A stretch of DNA of 64,000 nucleotides from UBA5109 sp964606735 (GTDB lineage: Bacteria > Pseudomonadota > Gammaproteobacteria > Pseudomonadales > Pseudohongiellaceae). Under the pieces are notes generated by a model. It worked only from the letters and a program-made list of their open reading frames with translations, ran no database searches and was not told the DNA's origin. Location of the stretch: contig CAZSHI010000001.1 in the NCBI GenBank assembly GCA_964606735.1, positions 1 through 64,000 of the forward strand, given 5' to 3'. The position numbers were made by a program, and so were the translations under genes. Of the stretch, positions 34,567-43,666 are shown piece by piece (position 1 is the first letter of the stretch; each line of letters begins with the position of its first letter).

Positions 34567-34880
34567 TCCGGAATACAACGGTATAAGGCGAAAGTCTGTT
34601 CACCATCTTCTACCGGTGAGGTAGCTACAACCGTATCATCACCGCGCTCAGCGGCTTCATTTCGCGCCAGAGCCTGCAGTTCCAGCATGACGTTGCTGGC
34701 TGCGCGCTCCAGGATAACCCGGTCAAGGACTTCCACCCGTGTGGTACCGGTGCGGACACAAGTCGAGCCCAGTTGATCCTGTGTAAGAACCCGGACATTA
34801 CTTCCCTCATCGGTCAAATCAACCCAGACGCATGAACTCAGCGTGAGCAGGACAAGGCAAGTTGTGAATAAGTGTTTCAT
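34563..34880 (-). CDS. Small lipoprotein, DUF4156/RcsF-like
   Basis: 105 residues with a lipoprotein signal peptide and lipobox LSSC (Cys near residue 17). The mature part has spaced cysteines (STCVRTG near residue 40, and Cys102 in YRC) and a GDDTVVATSP segment like that of DUF4156/RcsF-type proteins. Probably outer-membrane anchored. Function unknown. It overlaps the convergent deacetylase stop by 4 bases and follows the Zn peptidase gene after 15 bases. Confidence 0.65.
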   Translation of the reverse strand: MKHLFTTCLVLLTLSSCVWVDLTDEGSNVRVLTQDQLGSTCVRTGTTRVEVLDRVILERAASNVMLELQALARNEAAERGDDTVVATSPVEDGEQTFALYRCIPD

Positions 34881-34895
34881 AGGATTTCCTCAAGT

Positions 34896-35579
34896 TTAGC
34901 GACGCAGGAATCGAAACCAGCGCCAGAAATTTAGCAGCCCTGCCAGTGAGCTTGCCAGGTAAGTAAAAGCACAGGCTAGTAAAATATGTCTCACACAACG
35001 CATGTCTTTATTATCAACATATTGACCCTGTTTGAGAATAGGCAATGCGCGTCCAAAACTGGCATCGAATTCAACCGGCAGGGTGACCAGATGAACAATG
35101 CAGGAAGTGGCAATACTGAATACTGCAATAAGGATCAACAGTGGCAGGAGGCGGACGCCACCAGGGGCCATACTGATCAGGGGGATGACAAACAGCGCAA
35201 TACCACCAAGCTTTTCAGTTTTTTGCGCAAAGCCAACCAGCTTTGTCCGGGCTTCAAGAGGTTTGTAATGTCTGGCATGCTGCAGAGCATGACCGAACTC
35301 ATGGGCAGCAACGGCGACAGCTGTGAGTGACTGGCCATTGAGGTTGGCTTCACTGAGCCGCACGGTTCTGCTACTCGGATCGTAATGATCTCCCAGGGTG
35401 GTTGGCTCCAGCTTGAGGTAATCGAGTTTGAACTTTTTACGCAGATGTTTGACGAACTGTCCCCCGGTGCCTGCAATATCCTGACGCTGCTTGCTGTATT
35501 TGTTGAGGACGTGTCGGGCCCACTGCTGTGGCCCGAGTATCAGTGCTGCCAGTATCAGTATAAGGATTAAAAGGACCAT
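34896..35579 (-). CDS. Membrane zinc metallopeptidase (YugP/Zn_peptidase_2 family)
   Basis: 227 residues with a TM segment at the N-terminus, the zinc motif AAHEFGHALQHA near residue 95, two membrane segments (about 125-165) and LPVEFDAS supplying a further acidic ligand, as in the Zn_peptidase_2 family. The substrate is unknown in the family; membrane protein quality control is plausible. It lies downstream of ahcY behind a strong hairpin. Confidence 0.85.
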   Translation of the reverse strand: MVLLILILILAALILGPQQWARHVLNKYSKQRQDIAGTGGQFVKHLRKKFKLDYLKLEPTTLGDHYDPSSRTVRLSEANLNGQSLTAVAVAAHEFGHALQHARHYKPLEARTKLVGFAQKTEKLGGIALFVIPLISMAPGGVRLLPLLILIAVFSIATSCIVHLVTLPVEFDASFGRALPILKQGQYVDNKDMRCVRHILLACAFTYLASSLAGLLNFWRWFRFLRR

Positions 35580-35601
35580 GCTTTATTATGGTCATGCAAA
35601 C

Positions 35602-35628
35602 GCCGGAGTAAAGAAGCTTTACTCCGGC
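35602..35628 (-). terminator. Strong hairpin after ahcY, probable terminator
   Basis: A perfect 12-base stem GCCGGAGTAAAG / CTTTACTCCGGC with a 3-base loop lies 9 bases after the ahcY stop. The following minus-strand sequence (GTTTGCATG) is not a strong U-tract, so it may act as an mRNA-stabilising or partial terminator hairpin. Confidence 0.55.
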
Positions 35629-35637
35629 ACAACTGGA

Positions 35638-37041
35638 TTAGTACTTGTAGCTGTCCGGCTTGTAAGGACCTTCCACCGGGATGCCGATGTACTCAGACTG
35701 CTGCTCTGTCATGCGGGTGATGACTCCACCGAAGCCTTTGACCATGCAGGCGGCAACCTCTTCGTCGAGGTGCTTGGGCAGCACTTCGACTTTCAGACTG
35801 GCTTTTTTGCCTGCCTCGTCCAGATCGGCATATTTCTTTTCCCAGAGATACATTTGCGCCAGTACCTGATTGGAGAAGGATCCGTCCATGATGCGCGAGG
35901 GGTGTCCGGTAGCATTACCCAGATTGATCAGGCGGCCTTCAGACAGCAGGATCAGGTAATCTTCATTGCCAGCACTGTCAGTGCCACGAATGACACGATG
36001 AACCTGGGGTTTCACTTCTTCAAAGGTCCAGTTCTTGCGCATGAAAGCGGTATTGATTTCGCTGTCGAAGTGGCCGATGTTACAGACAACAGCATTGCTT
36101 TTTAGAGCGCTCAGCATGTGTGAATCACATACGTCAACATTACCGGTAGTAGTAACCACCAGGTCAGTGGTCTGCATCAGTTCCTTGTTAATGCAGTCCT
36201 CTTTGCCGGTATTGATACCGTCCTTGTAGGGAGAGACCACTTCATATCCATCCATGCAGGCCTGCATGGCACAGATCGGATCAATTTCGGTGACTTTGAC
36301 GATCATGCCTTCCTGACGCAGGCTCTGGGCAGAACCTTTACCAACATCACCGTAACCGATGACCAGGGCTTTCTTGCCTGACAGCAGCATATCAGTACCA
36401 CGCTTGATGCCATCATTCAGACTGTGACGGCAACCGTATTTGTTGTCGTTTTTGGACTTGGTCACAGAATCATTGACGTTCACAGCTGGCACTTTCAGGG
36501 TGCCTTTCTTCAGCATTTCATAAAGGCGGTGAACACCAGTCGTGGTCTCTTCCGTGATGCCGTGAATTTTTTCAAGAATCTCGGGATACTTGTTGTGGGC
36601 CATGGCAGTCAGGTCACCACCATCATCCAGCAGCATATTGGCGTCCCAGGGTTTGCCGTCTTTTAAAATGGTTTGCTCGATACACCACTCGGCTTCTTCT
36701 TCGGTCTGGTTTTTCCAGGCATAGACAGCGACGCCCTTGGCAGCCATGGCAGCTGCTGCGTGATCCTGCGTTGAGAAAATATTGCATGAAGACCAGCGTA
36801 CTTCTGCTCCCAGTTCCTGCAGGGTTTCAATCAGCACGGCAGTCTGAATGGTCATATGAATACAACCGATAATTTTGGCGCCAGCCAGGGGTTGTTCCTT
36901 GGCATATTTTTCCCGCAGGGTCATCAGGCCCGGCATCTCAGCCTCGGCCAGGGTGATTTCGCGTCTGCCGTAATCAGCCAGACTGATGTCTGCGACTTTG
37001 TAATCCTGCGATTCTAGGACTTGCATGTTTGGATTATTCAT
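35638..37041 (-). CDS. ahcY: Adenosylhomocysteinase
   Basis: Hydrolyses S-adenosylhomocysteine to adenosine and homocysteine with bound NAD, relieving product inhibition of methyltransferases such as BioC and UbiG. GCIHMTIQTAVLIETL near residue 59, NDSVTKSKNDNKYGC near residue 195, and the NAD motif GYGDVGKGSAQSLR near residue 234 are diagnostic. 467 residues corresponds to the longer bacterial form. It ends KPDSYKY as usual. It follows metK after 7 bases; together they form a SAM-cycle operon. Confidence 0.97.
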   Translation of the reverse strand: MNNPNMQVLESQDYKVADISLADYGRREITLAEAEMPGLMTLREKYAKEQPLAGAKIIGCIHMTIQTAVLIETLQELGAEVRWSSCNIFSTQDHAAAAMAAKGVAVYAWKNQTEEEAEWCIEQTILKDGKPWDANMLLDDGGDLTAMAHNKYPEILEKIHGITEETTTGVHRLYEMLKKGTLKVPAVNVNDSVTKSKNDNKYGCRHSLNDGIKRGTDMLLSGKKALVIGYGDVGKGSAQSLRQEGMIVKVTEIDPICAMQACMDGYEVVSPYKDGINTGKEDCINKELMQTTDLVVTTTGNVDVCDSHMLSALKSNAVVCNIGHFDSEINTAFMRKNWTFEEVKPQVHRVIRGTDSAGNEDYLILLSEGRLINLGNATGHPSRIMDGSFSNQVLAQMYLWEKKYADLDEAGKKASLKVEVLPKHLDEEVAACMVKGFGGVITRMTEQQSEYIGIPVEGPYKPDSYKY

Positions 37042-37048
37042 AAATGCT

Positions 37049-38209
37049 TTATACTCCAGCGTCGGCTTTTAAAGCCTCTGCTTTATCAGTTTGTTCCCAG
37101 GAAAACTCATCACGGCCAAAATGACCGTAAGCAGCAGTCTCCTGATAAATTGGTCGAATCAGATTGAGCATTTCAGTGAGGCCACCCGGGCGCAGTTCAA
37201 AATGCTCACGCACCAGCCGGGTAATGGCCAGATCTTCAATCTTGCCGGTGCCAAAGGTATCAACCAGAACCGAAGTCGGATCGGCAACACCGATCGCATA
37301 GGATAGCTGGACTTCACATTTGTCAGCGATACCGGCAGCCACAATATTTTTGGCGATATAGCGTGCCAGATAAGCCGCGGAACGGTCGACCTTCGAGGGA
37401 TCCTTGCCGGAAAAGGCACCACCACCATGACGGGCCATGCCGCCATACGTGTCGACAATGATTTTACGACCTGTCAGGCCGCAATCACCATGCGGGCCGC
37501 CAATAACGAAACGGCCAGTTGGGTTGATATGGTACTTGGTGTCTTTATCCAGCCATTCCGCGGGCAGAACTGGTTTGATAATTTCTTCCATGACGCCTTC
37601 ACGCAGGTCCTTGTCCTGCACGTCTTCATCGTGCTGGGTTGACAGCACAACCGCATCGATCGATTGTGGAACGCCATCCACATAGCGGAATGTAATCTGG
37701 CTTTTTGCATCCGGGCGCAAGAAAGGCAGAGTACCTTGTTTGCGGACCTCTGCCTGGCGTTTCACCAGTAGGTGGGAATAGGTGATCGGAGCCGGCATCA
37801 ATACCTTTGTTTCGCGGCAGGCATAGCCGAACATGAGCCCCTGGTCACCAGCGCCCTGTTCCCTGGGGTCGCCGCGGTCGACGCCCTGGTTGATGTCGCT
37901 GGATTGCTCGCCGATGGCATTAAGTACGGCACAGCTCTTGTAGTCAAAACCCATGGCAGAGTCGTCATAACCGATTTTCTTGATAACACCGCGGATAATT
38001 TTATCCACATCCAGTTTGACCTCCGGGTGCATCTTCACCTCACCGGCCACCAGTGCCAATCCGGTTTTCACCAGAGTTTCCACGGCCACTCTGGCATTGG
38101 GATCCTGCTCAATAATGGCATCAAGGATGGCATCAGACACCTGGTCACAGATTTTATCGGGATGTCCCTCGGAAACCGATTCCGAGGTAAATAGAGCTGC
38201 TTCAGTCAT
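37049..38209 (-). CDS. metK: S-adenosylmethionine synthetase
   Basis: Makes SAM from methionine and ATP. FTSESVSEGHPDKICDQVSD near residue 7, GAGDQGLMFGYA near residue 122, and GGHGAFSGKDP-type loop (GGGAFSGKDPSKVDRS, near residue 260) are diagnostic. 386 residues is normal. First gene of the metK-ahcY pair, divergent from tkt. No SAM or SAH riboswitch is recognisable in its leader. Confidence 0.97.
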   Translation of the reverse strand: MTEAALFTSESVSEGHPDKICDQVSDAILDAIIEQDPNARVAVETLVKTGLALVAGEVKMHPEVKLDVDKIIRGVIKKIGYDDSAMGFDYKSCAVLNAIGEQSSDINQGVDRGDPREQGAGDQGLMFGYACRETKVLMPAPITYSHLLVKRQAEVRKQGTLPFLRPDAKSQITFRYVDGVPQSIDAVVLSTQHDEDVQDKDLREGVMEEIIKPVLPAEWLDKDTKYHINPTGRFVIGGPHGDCGLTGRKIIVDTYGGMARHGGGAFSGKDPSKVDRSAAYLARYIAKNIVAAGIADKCEVQLSYAIGVADPTSVLVDTFGTGKIEDLAITRLVREHFELRPGGLTEMLNLIRPIYQETAAYGHFGRDEFSWEQTDKAEALKADAGV

Positions 38210-38305
38210 GTGGGAGTCCTGCTTAGCGGTATGAAAAGTAACGATTTTATCGAATGTGTCAGTCGGAGGCGCAATGTACCATTGTTGGCCATTTTGCGCA
38301 ATTTA

Positions 38306-38320
38306 CAGTCCCGGGGACTG
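38306..38320. promoter_or_regulatory. Perfect 15-base palindrome between metK and tkt
   Basis: CAGTCCC-G-GGGACTG: perfect 7-base arms around one central base, in the 199-base divergent region, overlapping the likely tkt promoter (TTTACA at 38302-38307). A candidate operator; not a MetJ box (AGACGTCT repeats). Further downstream, GCTATA-TCGG-TATAGC (38320-38335) and CTTGAAA...TTTCAAG are hairpins in the tkt leader. Confidence 0.4.
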
Positions 38321-38408
38321 GCTATATCGGTATAGCTGAGAGAGAATAACGGGTCTTGAAATTCGACCGCTTTCAAGGTCGCCTGCCAGTAAAACCAGAG
38401 GAGTCAGC

Positions 38409-40433
38409 ATGGGAGAAAATACCGCCAGCAGTTCCGGTATTGATCGTAAAGTTTCCAGAAAAGTTTGTGCAAATGCCATCCGAGCGCTCAGCATGGATGC
38501 CGTGCAGAAAGCCAACAGTGGACATCCGGGTGCCCCCATGGGGATGGCCGATATTGCCGAAGTACTCTGGCATGACTACCTGAAACACAACCCCGGGAAT
38601 CCGCACTGGGTTGACCGGGACCGCTTCATTCTCTCCAATGGTCATGGCTCCATGCTGGTGTATTCACTACTGCATCTCAGTGGTTATGAACTGCCCATGG
38701 AAGAGCTTAAAAACTTTCGTCAGCTGCACTCGCGAACACCCGGACATCCTGAATATGGCTGTACGCCGGGGGTGGAAACCACGACCGGACCACTGGGTCA
38801 GGGTCTGGCCAATGGGGTTGGCATGGCCATTGCCGAACGCACACTCGCTGCCCAGTTTAACCGTGCAGAGTTGAACATTGTCGATCATTTCACCTATGTA
38901 TTTGCCGGTGATGGCTGCCTGATGGAAGGTATCTCTCATGAGGTGTGTTCCCTGGCAGGCACCCTGAAGCTGGGCAAGCTTATCGTGTTTTATGATGACA
39001 ATGGGATCTCCATTGATGGTGAAGTAGATCAGTGGTTCAGTGATGATACCGAGCAACGTTTCCAGGCCTACGCCTGGCAGGTATTGCGCGTTGATGGCCA
39101 TAATCCAGATGAGATTGCTGCTGCTATTGAGCAGGCCCAGGCCACTACCGGACAACCGAGCCTGATCATCTGCAAAACCGTCATTGGTTATGGCTCTCCC
39201 AACAAGCAGGGCTCTGAAAGCACGCACGGAGCTCCCCTAGGGGAAGATGAGGTGGCAGCTACACGTGAAGCACTGGGCTGGTCATATCCACCCTTTGAAA
39301 TTCCCTCAGAGATTTACGAGACCTGGGATGCCCGTGACAGGGGAAGACGTGCTGAAGGAGAATGGCAATCCCTGTTCATGCAGTATGAGCAGGAATACCC
39401 GGAACTGGCGATGGAATTCATGCGACGAGCCAGTGGCCAGCTACGCGGTGATTTTCGTGAACTGGCTGATGAGTTTATTCAAGGCTGTGTGGAAAAAGCC
39501 GAAAATATTGCCAGCCGCAAGGCTTCACAAAACAGCATTGCCGCCTTCGGTGCGATTCTGCCCGAACTGATTGGCGGCTCGGCAGACCTGACCGGTTCCA
39601 ATTTAACCAGCTGGACAGGCAGTGAGGCCATCACGCAACAGACGGATGGTAACTATATTTATTACGGGGTCAGGGAGTTCGGTATGCTGGCCATTAATAA
39701 CGGCATTGCCCTGCACGGTGGTTTTATTCCTTATGGCGGGACTTTTCTGGTGTTCATGGAATATGCCAGGAACGCAGTCCGTATGGCGGCACTGATGAAG
39801 CAGCAGAGCATTATGGTCTTCACCCATGATTCCATCGGGCAGGGAGAGGACGGGCCTACGCATCAGCCCGTCGAGCAGCTGGCCAATCTGCGCATGACAC
39901 CGAACATGTCTGTCTGGCGTCCGGCGGACAGCGTGGAAACGGCGGTGGCCTGGAAGGCGGCCATTATGAAGCAGGATGGTCCGACCTCACTGGTCCTGTC
40001 ACGGCAGGGACTTGGGCATCTGGCCCGTACCCAGCAACAGGTCAGTGATATTGCCAGGGGGGGATATGTCCTGTGTGACTGTGAGGGAACACCTGAGATT
40101 ATCCTTATTGCAAGTGGGTCCGAAGTGGCACCCAGTCTGGTTGCGGTACAGGATGCCATGGTAAAAGGCATTCAGGTGCGGCTGGTCAGTATGCCCTCGA
40201 CGAATGTTTTTGATGCCCAGGATGACAGCTATAAAGAGTCCGTATTACCCGCTACCGTCAGAAAACGACTGGCGGTAGAAGCGGCCCAGCAGGATTTCTG
40301 GTACAAATATGTTGGCCTGGATGGCGCGATAATCGGTATGAAAACATTTGGCGAATCGGCACCCGGAGCTGAAGTCTTCAAACATTTCGGCTTTACCGCG
40401 GAAAATATCCTGGAAGCGATAGAAAAACTGTGA
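38409..40433 (+). CDS. tkt: Transketolase
   Basis: TPP enzyme of the pentose phosphate pathway transferring two-carbon units between sugar phosphates. ANAIRALSMDAVQKANSGHP near residue 16, GDGCLMEGISHE near residue 168 (TPP), and the C-terminal DSIGQGEDGPTHQPVEQL near residue 475 are diagnostic. 674 residues is normal. RBS AGAGGAG 8 bases upstream. Its TGA overlaps the GTG start of epd (GTGA), the conserved tkt-epd-pgk order. Confidence 0.97.
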   Translation: MGENTASSSGIDRKVSRKVCANAIRALSMDAVQKANSGHPGAPMGMADIAEVLWHDYLKHNPGNPHWVDRDRFILSNGHGSMLVYSLLHLSGYELPMEELKNFRQLHSRTPGHPEYGCTPGVETTTGPLGQGLANGVGMAIAERTLAAQFNRAELNIVDHFTYVFAGDGCLMEGISHEVCSLAGTLKLGKLIVFYDDNGISIDGEVDQWFSDDTEQRFQAYAWQVLRVDGHNPDEIAAAIEQAQATTGQPSLIICKTVIGYGSPNKQGSESTHGAPLGEDEVAATREALGWSYPPFEIPSEIYETWDARDRGRRAEGEWQSLFMQYEQEYPELAMEFMRRASGQLRGDFRELADEFIQGCVEKAENIASRKASQNSIAAFGAILPELIGGSADLTGSNLTSWTGSEAITQQTDGNYIYYGVREFGMLAINNGIALHGGFIPYGGTFLVFMEYARNAVRMAALMKQQSIMVFTHDSIGQGEDGPTHQPVEQLANLRMTPNMSVWRPADSVETAVAWKAAIMKQDGPTSLVLSRQGLGHLARTQQQVSDIARGGYVLCDCEGTPEIILIASGSEVAPSLVAVQDAMVKGIQVRLVSMPSTNVFDAQDDSYKESVLPATVRKRLAVEAAQQDFWYKYVGLDGAIIGMKTFGESAPGAEVFKHFGFTAENILEAIEKL

Positions 40434-41455
40434 AACTAGCGATCAATGGACTCGGACGCATTGGACGCAATGTGCTCAGAGCTCATTATGAACGGGCGCC
40501 TTCGGCTCAGCTGCAGATAAGCGCCCTGAATGAATTGGCAGATTTATCCGCACTGGCCCATCTACTGCGCTATGACAGTACACATGGCCGTTTCCCGGCA
40601 AAAATCCAGAGCAAGGATGGCAGGCTGCAGATCAACGATGATCTTATTCCTTTCAGCCAGATACAGAATATTGCTTCGCTCGACTGGCAGGGCATTGACC
40701 TGGTGCTTGAGTGCACTGGTGTTTTTTCCACACGCGAAGCCGCCGAAATCCACTTGCAGCAGGGAGCCGGACGAGTGCTGTTTTCTCAGCCTGCCAGTGC
40801 CGATGTCGATGCCACGATTGTCTACGGGGTTAATCACCACTCTCTGCGTCCGCAAGACAGGATAATTTCAGGCGCTTCCTGTACCACATACAGTTCAGTG
40901 CCGGTCATCAAATGCCTCGATGAAGCGCTGGGCATTGAAAATGGTCTGATAACCACGATCCATTCGGCGATGAATGACCAACCGCTGATTGATGCCTATC
41001 ATCCCACGGACCTGCGACTGACGCGCAGTGCTTTCCAGTCTTTTATCCCGGTGGAAACGGCCCTGGCAAAGGGGATAGAACGTATTTTGCCCAAGATGGC
41101 AGGCAGGTTTGAGGCTCAGGCAATCCGGGTGCCGACGGTGAATGTTTCTGCCATTGACCTGACGCTTCTGGTCAAGAAAAGTGTCAGTCGTGATTCGGTC
41201 AATCAGTTGATTCGTGAAGCATCCGAGAGCTTTGCAAAAGATGTGCTTGCCTATACGGAAGAACCGTTGGCCTCCTGTGATTTTAATCATGACCCTCGTT
41301 CTGCCATTGTCGATCTCGGACAAACACGGGTAAGTGGCCAGCATCTGCTCAAGGTGCTGGTCTGGTTTGATAATGAATGGGCTTATGCAAACCGTCTGCT
41401 GGATGTGGCGGAATATATTGCCAGCCTGGATGCAAAAAGCGCAGAGGAGCAGTAA
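40430..41455 (+). CDS. epd: Erythrose-4-phosphate dehydrogenase (GapA-like)
   Basis: NAD-dependent oxidation of erythrose 4-phosphate for vitamin B6 synthesis; same fold as GAPDH. NAD motif INGLGRIGRNVLRA near residue 4. The catalytic Cys is in GASCTTYSS (near residue 151) and the His in TTIHSAMNDQPLIDAYHP. That segment matches E. coli Epd far better than GapA. One oddity: the nearly invariant Asn of SCTTN is Tyr here. Start GTG, overlapping tkt. The neighbourhood (tkt, pgk) fits Epd. Confidence 0.88.
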   Translation: MKLAINGLGRIGRNVLRAHYERAPSAQLQISALNELADLSALAHLLRYDSTHGRFPAKIQSKDGRLQINDDLIPFSQIQNIASLDWQGIDLVLECTGVFSTREAAEIHLQQGAGRVLFSQPASADVDATIVYGVNHHSLRPQDRIISGASCTTYSSVPVIKCLDEALGIENGLITTIHSAMNDQPLIDAYHPTDLRLTRSAFQSFIPVETALAKGIERILPKMAGRFEAQAIRVPTVNVSAIDLTLLVKKSVSRDSVNQLIREASESFAKDVLAYTEEPLASCDFNHDPRSAIVDLGQTRVSGQHLLKVLVWFDNEWAYANRLLDVAEYIASLDAKSAEEQ

Positions 41456-42627
41456 TGGCGGTCAAATCAATTAAAGACATCGAAATCAGCGGAAAATGCC
41501 TGTTGATTCGTGAAGACCTCAATGTCCCCGTCAAGGATGGAGTCATCGTCAATGATGCACGGCTGAGAGCTGCTCTGCCCACGATTGAATATGCCCTGCA
41601 AAAGGGAGCAGCGGTCATCCTGATGTCCCACCTGGGTCGTCCACAGGAAGGACTGCCCATCAGGGAGCAAATAGAGGCTTCTCTGGAACCGGTTGCCCAG
41701 CGCCTTGGTGAATTACTGAAGATTCCAGTACCACTCATGGCGCAGGATTTTTCCGCCGCTGATGCACGTGCCCTGCAAAGCGGTGCCTGCATACTGCTGG
41801 AAAATGTGCGCTGTAATGCGGGAGAAAATGCAGATTCCGATGAGCTTGCTGCGTATTATGCAAGTCTGTGTGATGTGTTTGTAATGGATGCCTTCGGTAC
41901 GGCGCATCGTGCTCAGGCCAGCACACATGGCGTCGCCAAATTTGCAGCAAGCAGCTGCGCAGGGCTTTTGCTGGGGGCTGAACTGGATGCTCTTGAACGG
42001 GCTTTGCAGAAACCGGAAAAACCGATGCTTGCCGTGGTCGGTGGCGCGAAAGTCTCCAGTAAATTACAGGTTCTGGAAGCGCTGGCCGGAAAAGTTGATC
42101 AGTTAATTGTAGGTGGAGGCATTGCCAATACTTTTTTGGCGGCAGCCGGATATCCGGTAGGCAAGTCGCTGTATGAAAAAGACATGCTGGAGCAGGCGCG
42201 GCGTATCATGGAGATGACCAGTATTCCCTTGCCCAAAGATGTGAAAGTATCAAAAGAGTTTTCGCAAAGCGCCCGGGCCGACATCAAGTCAATTGCCGAT
42301 ATCGCTGAGGATGATATGATTCTGGATATCGGGCCGCAGGCCGTCCGTGATTTTGTTGCAATAATCGCTGAGATGAAAACCATTCTCTGGAATGGACCGC
42401 TGGGCGTTTTCGAGTTTGATGAATTTGCCGCTGGCACTGAGGCAGTTGCCAGGGCCATTGCTGATAATCAGGGTTTTTCTATTGCCGGTGGTGGTGAGAC
42501 CATTACGGCTATAGAAAAATATGGCATCAGCGATAAAGTATCTTACATATCCACTGGCGGTGGCGCCTTCCTGGAGTTTGTAGAGGGTAAGGAATTACCC
42601 GCTGTGGCTATTTTACAGGCCAGATAA
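41455..42627 (+). CDS. pgk: Phosphoglycerate kinase
   Basis: Transfers phosphate from 1,3-bisphosphoglycerate to ADP. LIREDLNVPVKDG near residue 16 (the usual RVDxNVP has E for D after R), MSHLGRP near residue 60, GGAKVSSKLQVLEAL near residue 197, and GGGETITAIEKYG near residue 343 are diagnostic. 390 residues from the ATG at 41455, which overlaps the epd stop (TAATG); longer open frame upstream is inside epd. Confidence 0.96.
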   Translation: MAVKSIKDIEISGKCLLIREDLNVPVKDGVIVNDARLRAALPTIEYALQKGAAVILMSHLGRPQEGLPIREQIEASLEPVAQRLGELLKIPVPLMAQDFSAADARALQSGACILLENVRCNAGENADSDELAAYYASLCDVFVMDAFGTAHRAQASTHGVAKFAASSCAGLLLGAELDALERALQKPEKPMLAVVGGAKVSSKLQVLEALAGKVDQLIVGGGIANTFLAAAGYPVGKSLYEKDMLEQARRIMEMTSIPLPKDVKVSKEFSQSARADIKSIADIAEDDMILDIGPQAVRDFVAIIAEMKTILWNGPLGVFEFDEFAAGTEAVARAIADNQGFSIAGGGETITAIEKYGISDKVSYISTGGGAFLEFVEGKELPAVAILQAR

Positions 42628-42680
42628 GAGGCAGCCCTGTGCTGAGATTGAAGGCTTAACTGAAGGAGTAACGAATCACT

Positions 42681-43568
42681 ATGTTTGAACAGCAAAAAGA
42701 AAAAATTCGCAGCGGCAAGGGTTTTATTGCAGCGCTTGATCAAAGTGGCGGCAGCACCCCCAAAGCACTGGGGCTCTACGGAATTGATGAAAGTGCCTGG
42801 TCCAGTGAAGAGGAAATGTTCAAGATTGTTCACCAGATGCGCAGTCGTATTATGACCAGCCCGGTATTTACCGGTGAGCGCATACTTGGTGCGATTCTGT
42901 TTGAAAATACCATGGATAGGGAAGTCGAAGGCAAAGCGACGGCTGACTATTTATGGCAGGTGAAGGGTGTTGTGCCTTTCCTGAAAGTGGACAAGGGTCT
43001 TGCCGATGAGGCTGATGGGGTGCAGCTCATGAAGCCTATGCCGGATCTTGATACCTTGTTGGACAAGGCTAAAAGCAAAAATATTTTTGGCACCAAAATG
43101 CGTTCGGTGATCAAGCAGGCAAATCAGGACAGCATCGTGGCGGTGGTGGCACAGCAGTTTGATATCGGCAAACAGATTCTGGCCAAAGGGCTGGTACCAA
43201 TTATTGAGCCGGAAGTTGATATTCACTGCCCCGACAAGGCACTGGCAGAAGACTATCTGAAAGCCCAGATAATTTCCCAGCTGGATGCACTTTCCGAAGG
43301 TCAGGAAGTTATGCTGAAGCTGACCCTGCCTGAAAGCGATAATTTTTACAGTGAATGCATAGCCCACCCCCGCGTGTTGCGCGTGGTGGCTTTATCGGGT
43401 GGTTACAGTCGTCAAGAAGCCAATGACAGGCTGGCCAGAAATAATGGGCTGATTGCCAGTTTTTCAAGAGCACTGTCTGAGGGTCTTAATGCGCAGCAGA
43501 GTGAAGAGGAATTCAACGAGATGCTGAATAATTCCATCGAAAGTATTTATCAGGCATCGATAAAATAA
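42681..43568 (+). CDS. Class I fructose-bisphosphate aldolase
   Basis: Schiff-base (class I) aldolase cleaving fructose 1,6-bisphosphate. GFIAALDQSGGSTPKAL near residue 14, LKVDKGL (near residue 100) and PIIEPEVDIH near residue 173 fit the class I family of the short type known from Staphylococcus (Fda). The Schiff-base Lys is expected in MLKLTLP near residue 212. 295 residues. Many gammaproteobacteria have a metal-dependent class II enzyme here, so this is a non-homologous replacement. RBS AAGGAG upstream. Confidence 0.88.
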   Translation: MFEQQKEKIRSGKGFIAALDQSGGSTPKALGLYGIDESAWSSEEEMFKIVHQMRSRIMTSPVFTGERILGAILFENTMDREVEGKATADYLWQVKGVVPFLKVDKGLADEADGVQLMKPMPDLDTLLDKAKSKNIFGTKMRSVIKQANQDSIVAVVAQQFDIGKQILAKGLVPIIEPEVDIHCPDKALAEDYLKAQIISQLDALSEGQEVMLKLTLPESDNFYSECIAHPRVLRVVALSGGYSRQEANDRLARNNGLIASFSRALSEGLNAQQSEEEFNEMLNNSIESIYQASIK

Positions 43569-43599
43569 GGTATAAACGGTGAAGCTTGGCCGGCGGGCA

Positions 43600-43628
43600 T
43601 TTACATAAGTGGCCAGTGGCTGTAGTTT
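43600..43628 (+). promoter_or_regulatory. Sigma-70 promoter of the SnoaL-like gene
   Basis: TTTACA (43600-43605), 17-base spacer, TAGTTT (43623-43628). Predicted start near 43635, about 32 bases before the ATG. Confidence 0.45.
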
Positions 43629-43666
43629 TGCAGCTGGAATAATAATAAACCCAACAGGAGCGACTC

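Noticed and set aside
38314..38400. TPP riboswitch before transketolase (CGGGG, hairpin, CTGAGAGAG pattern)
   Set aside because: Only the 5' half looks similar by chance. The conserved ACCUGAUCUGG and GCGUAGGGA parts are absent, and the expected CCC pairing partner reads CGGGT.
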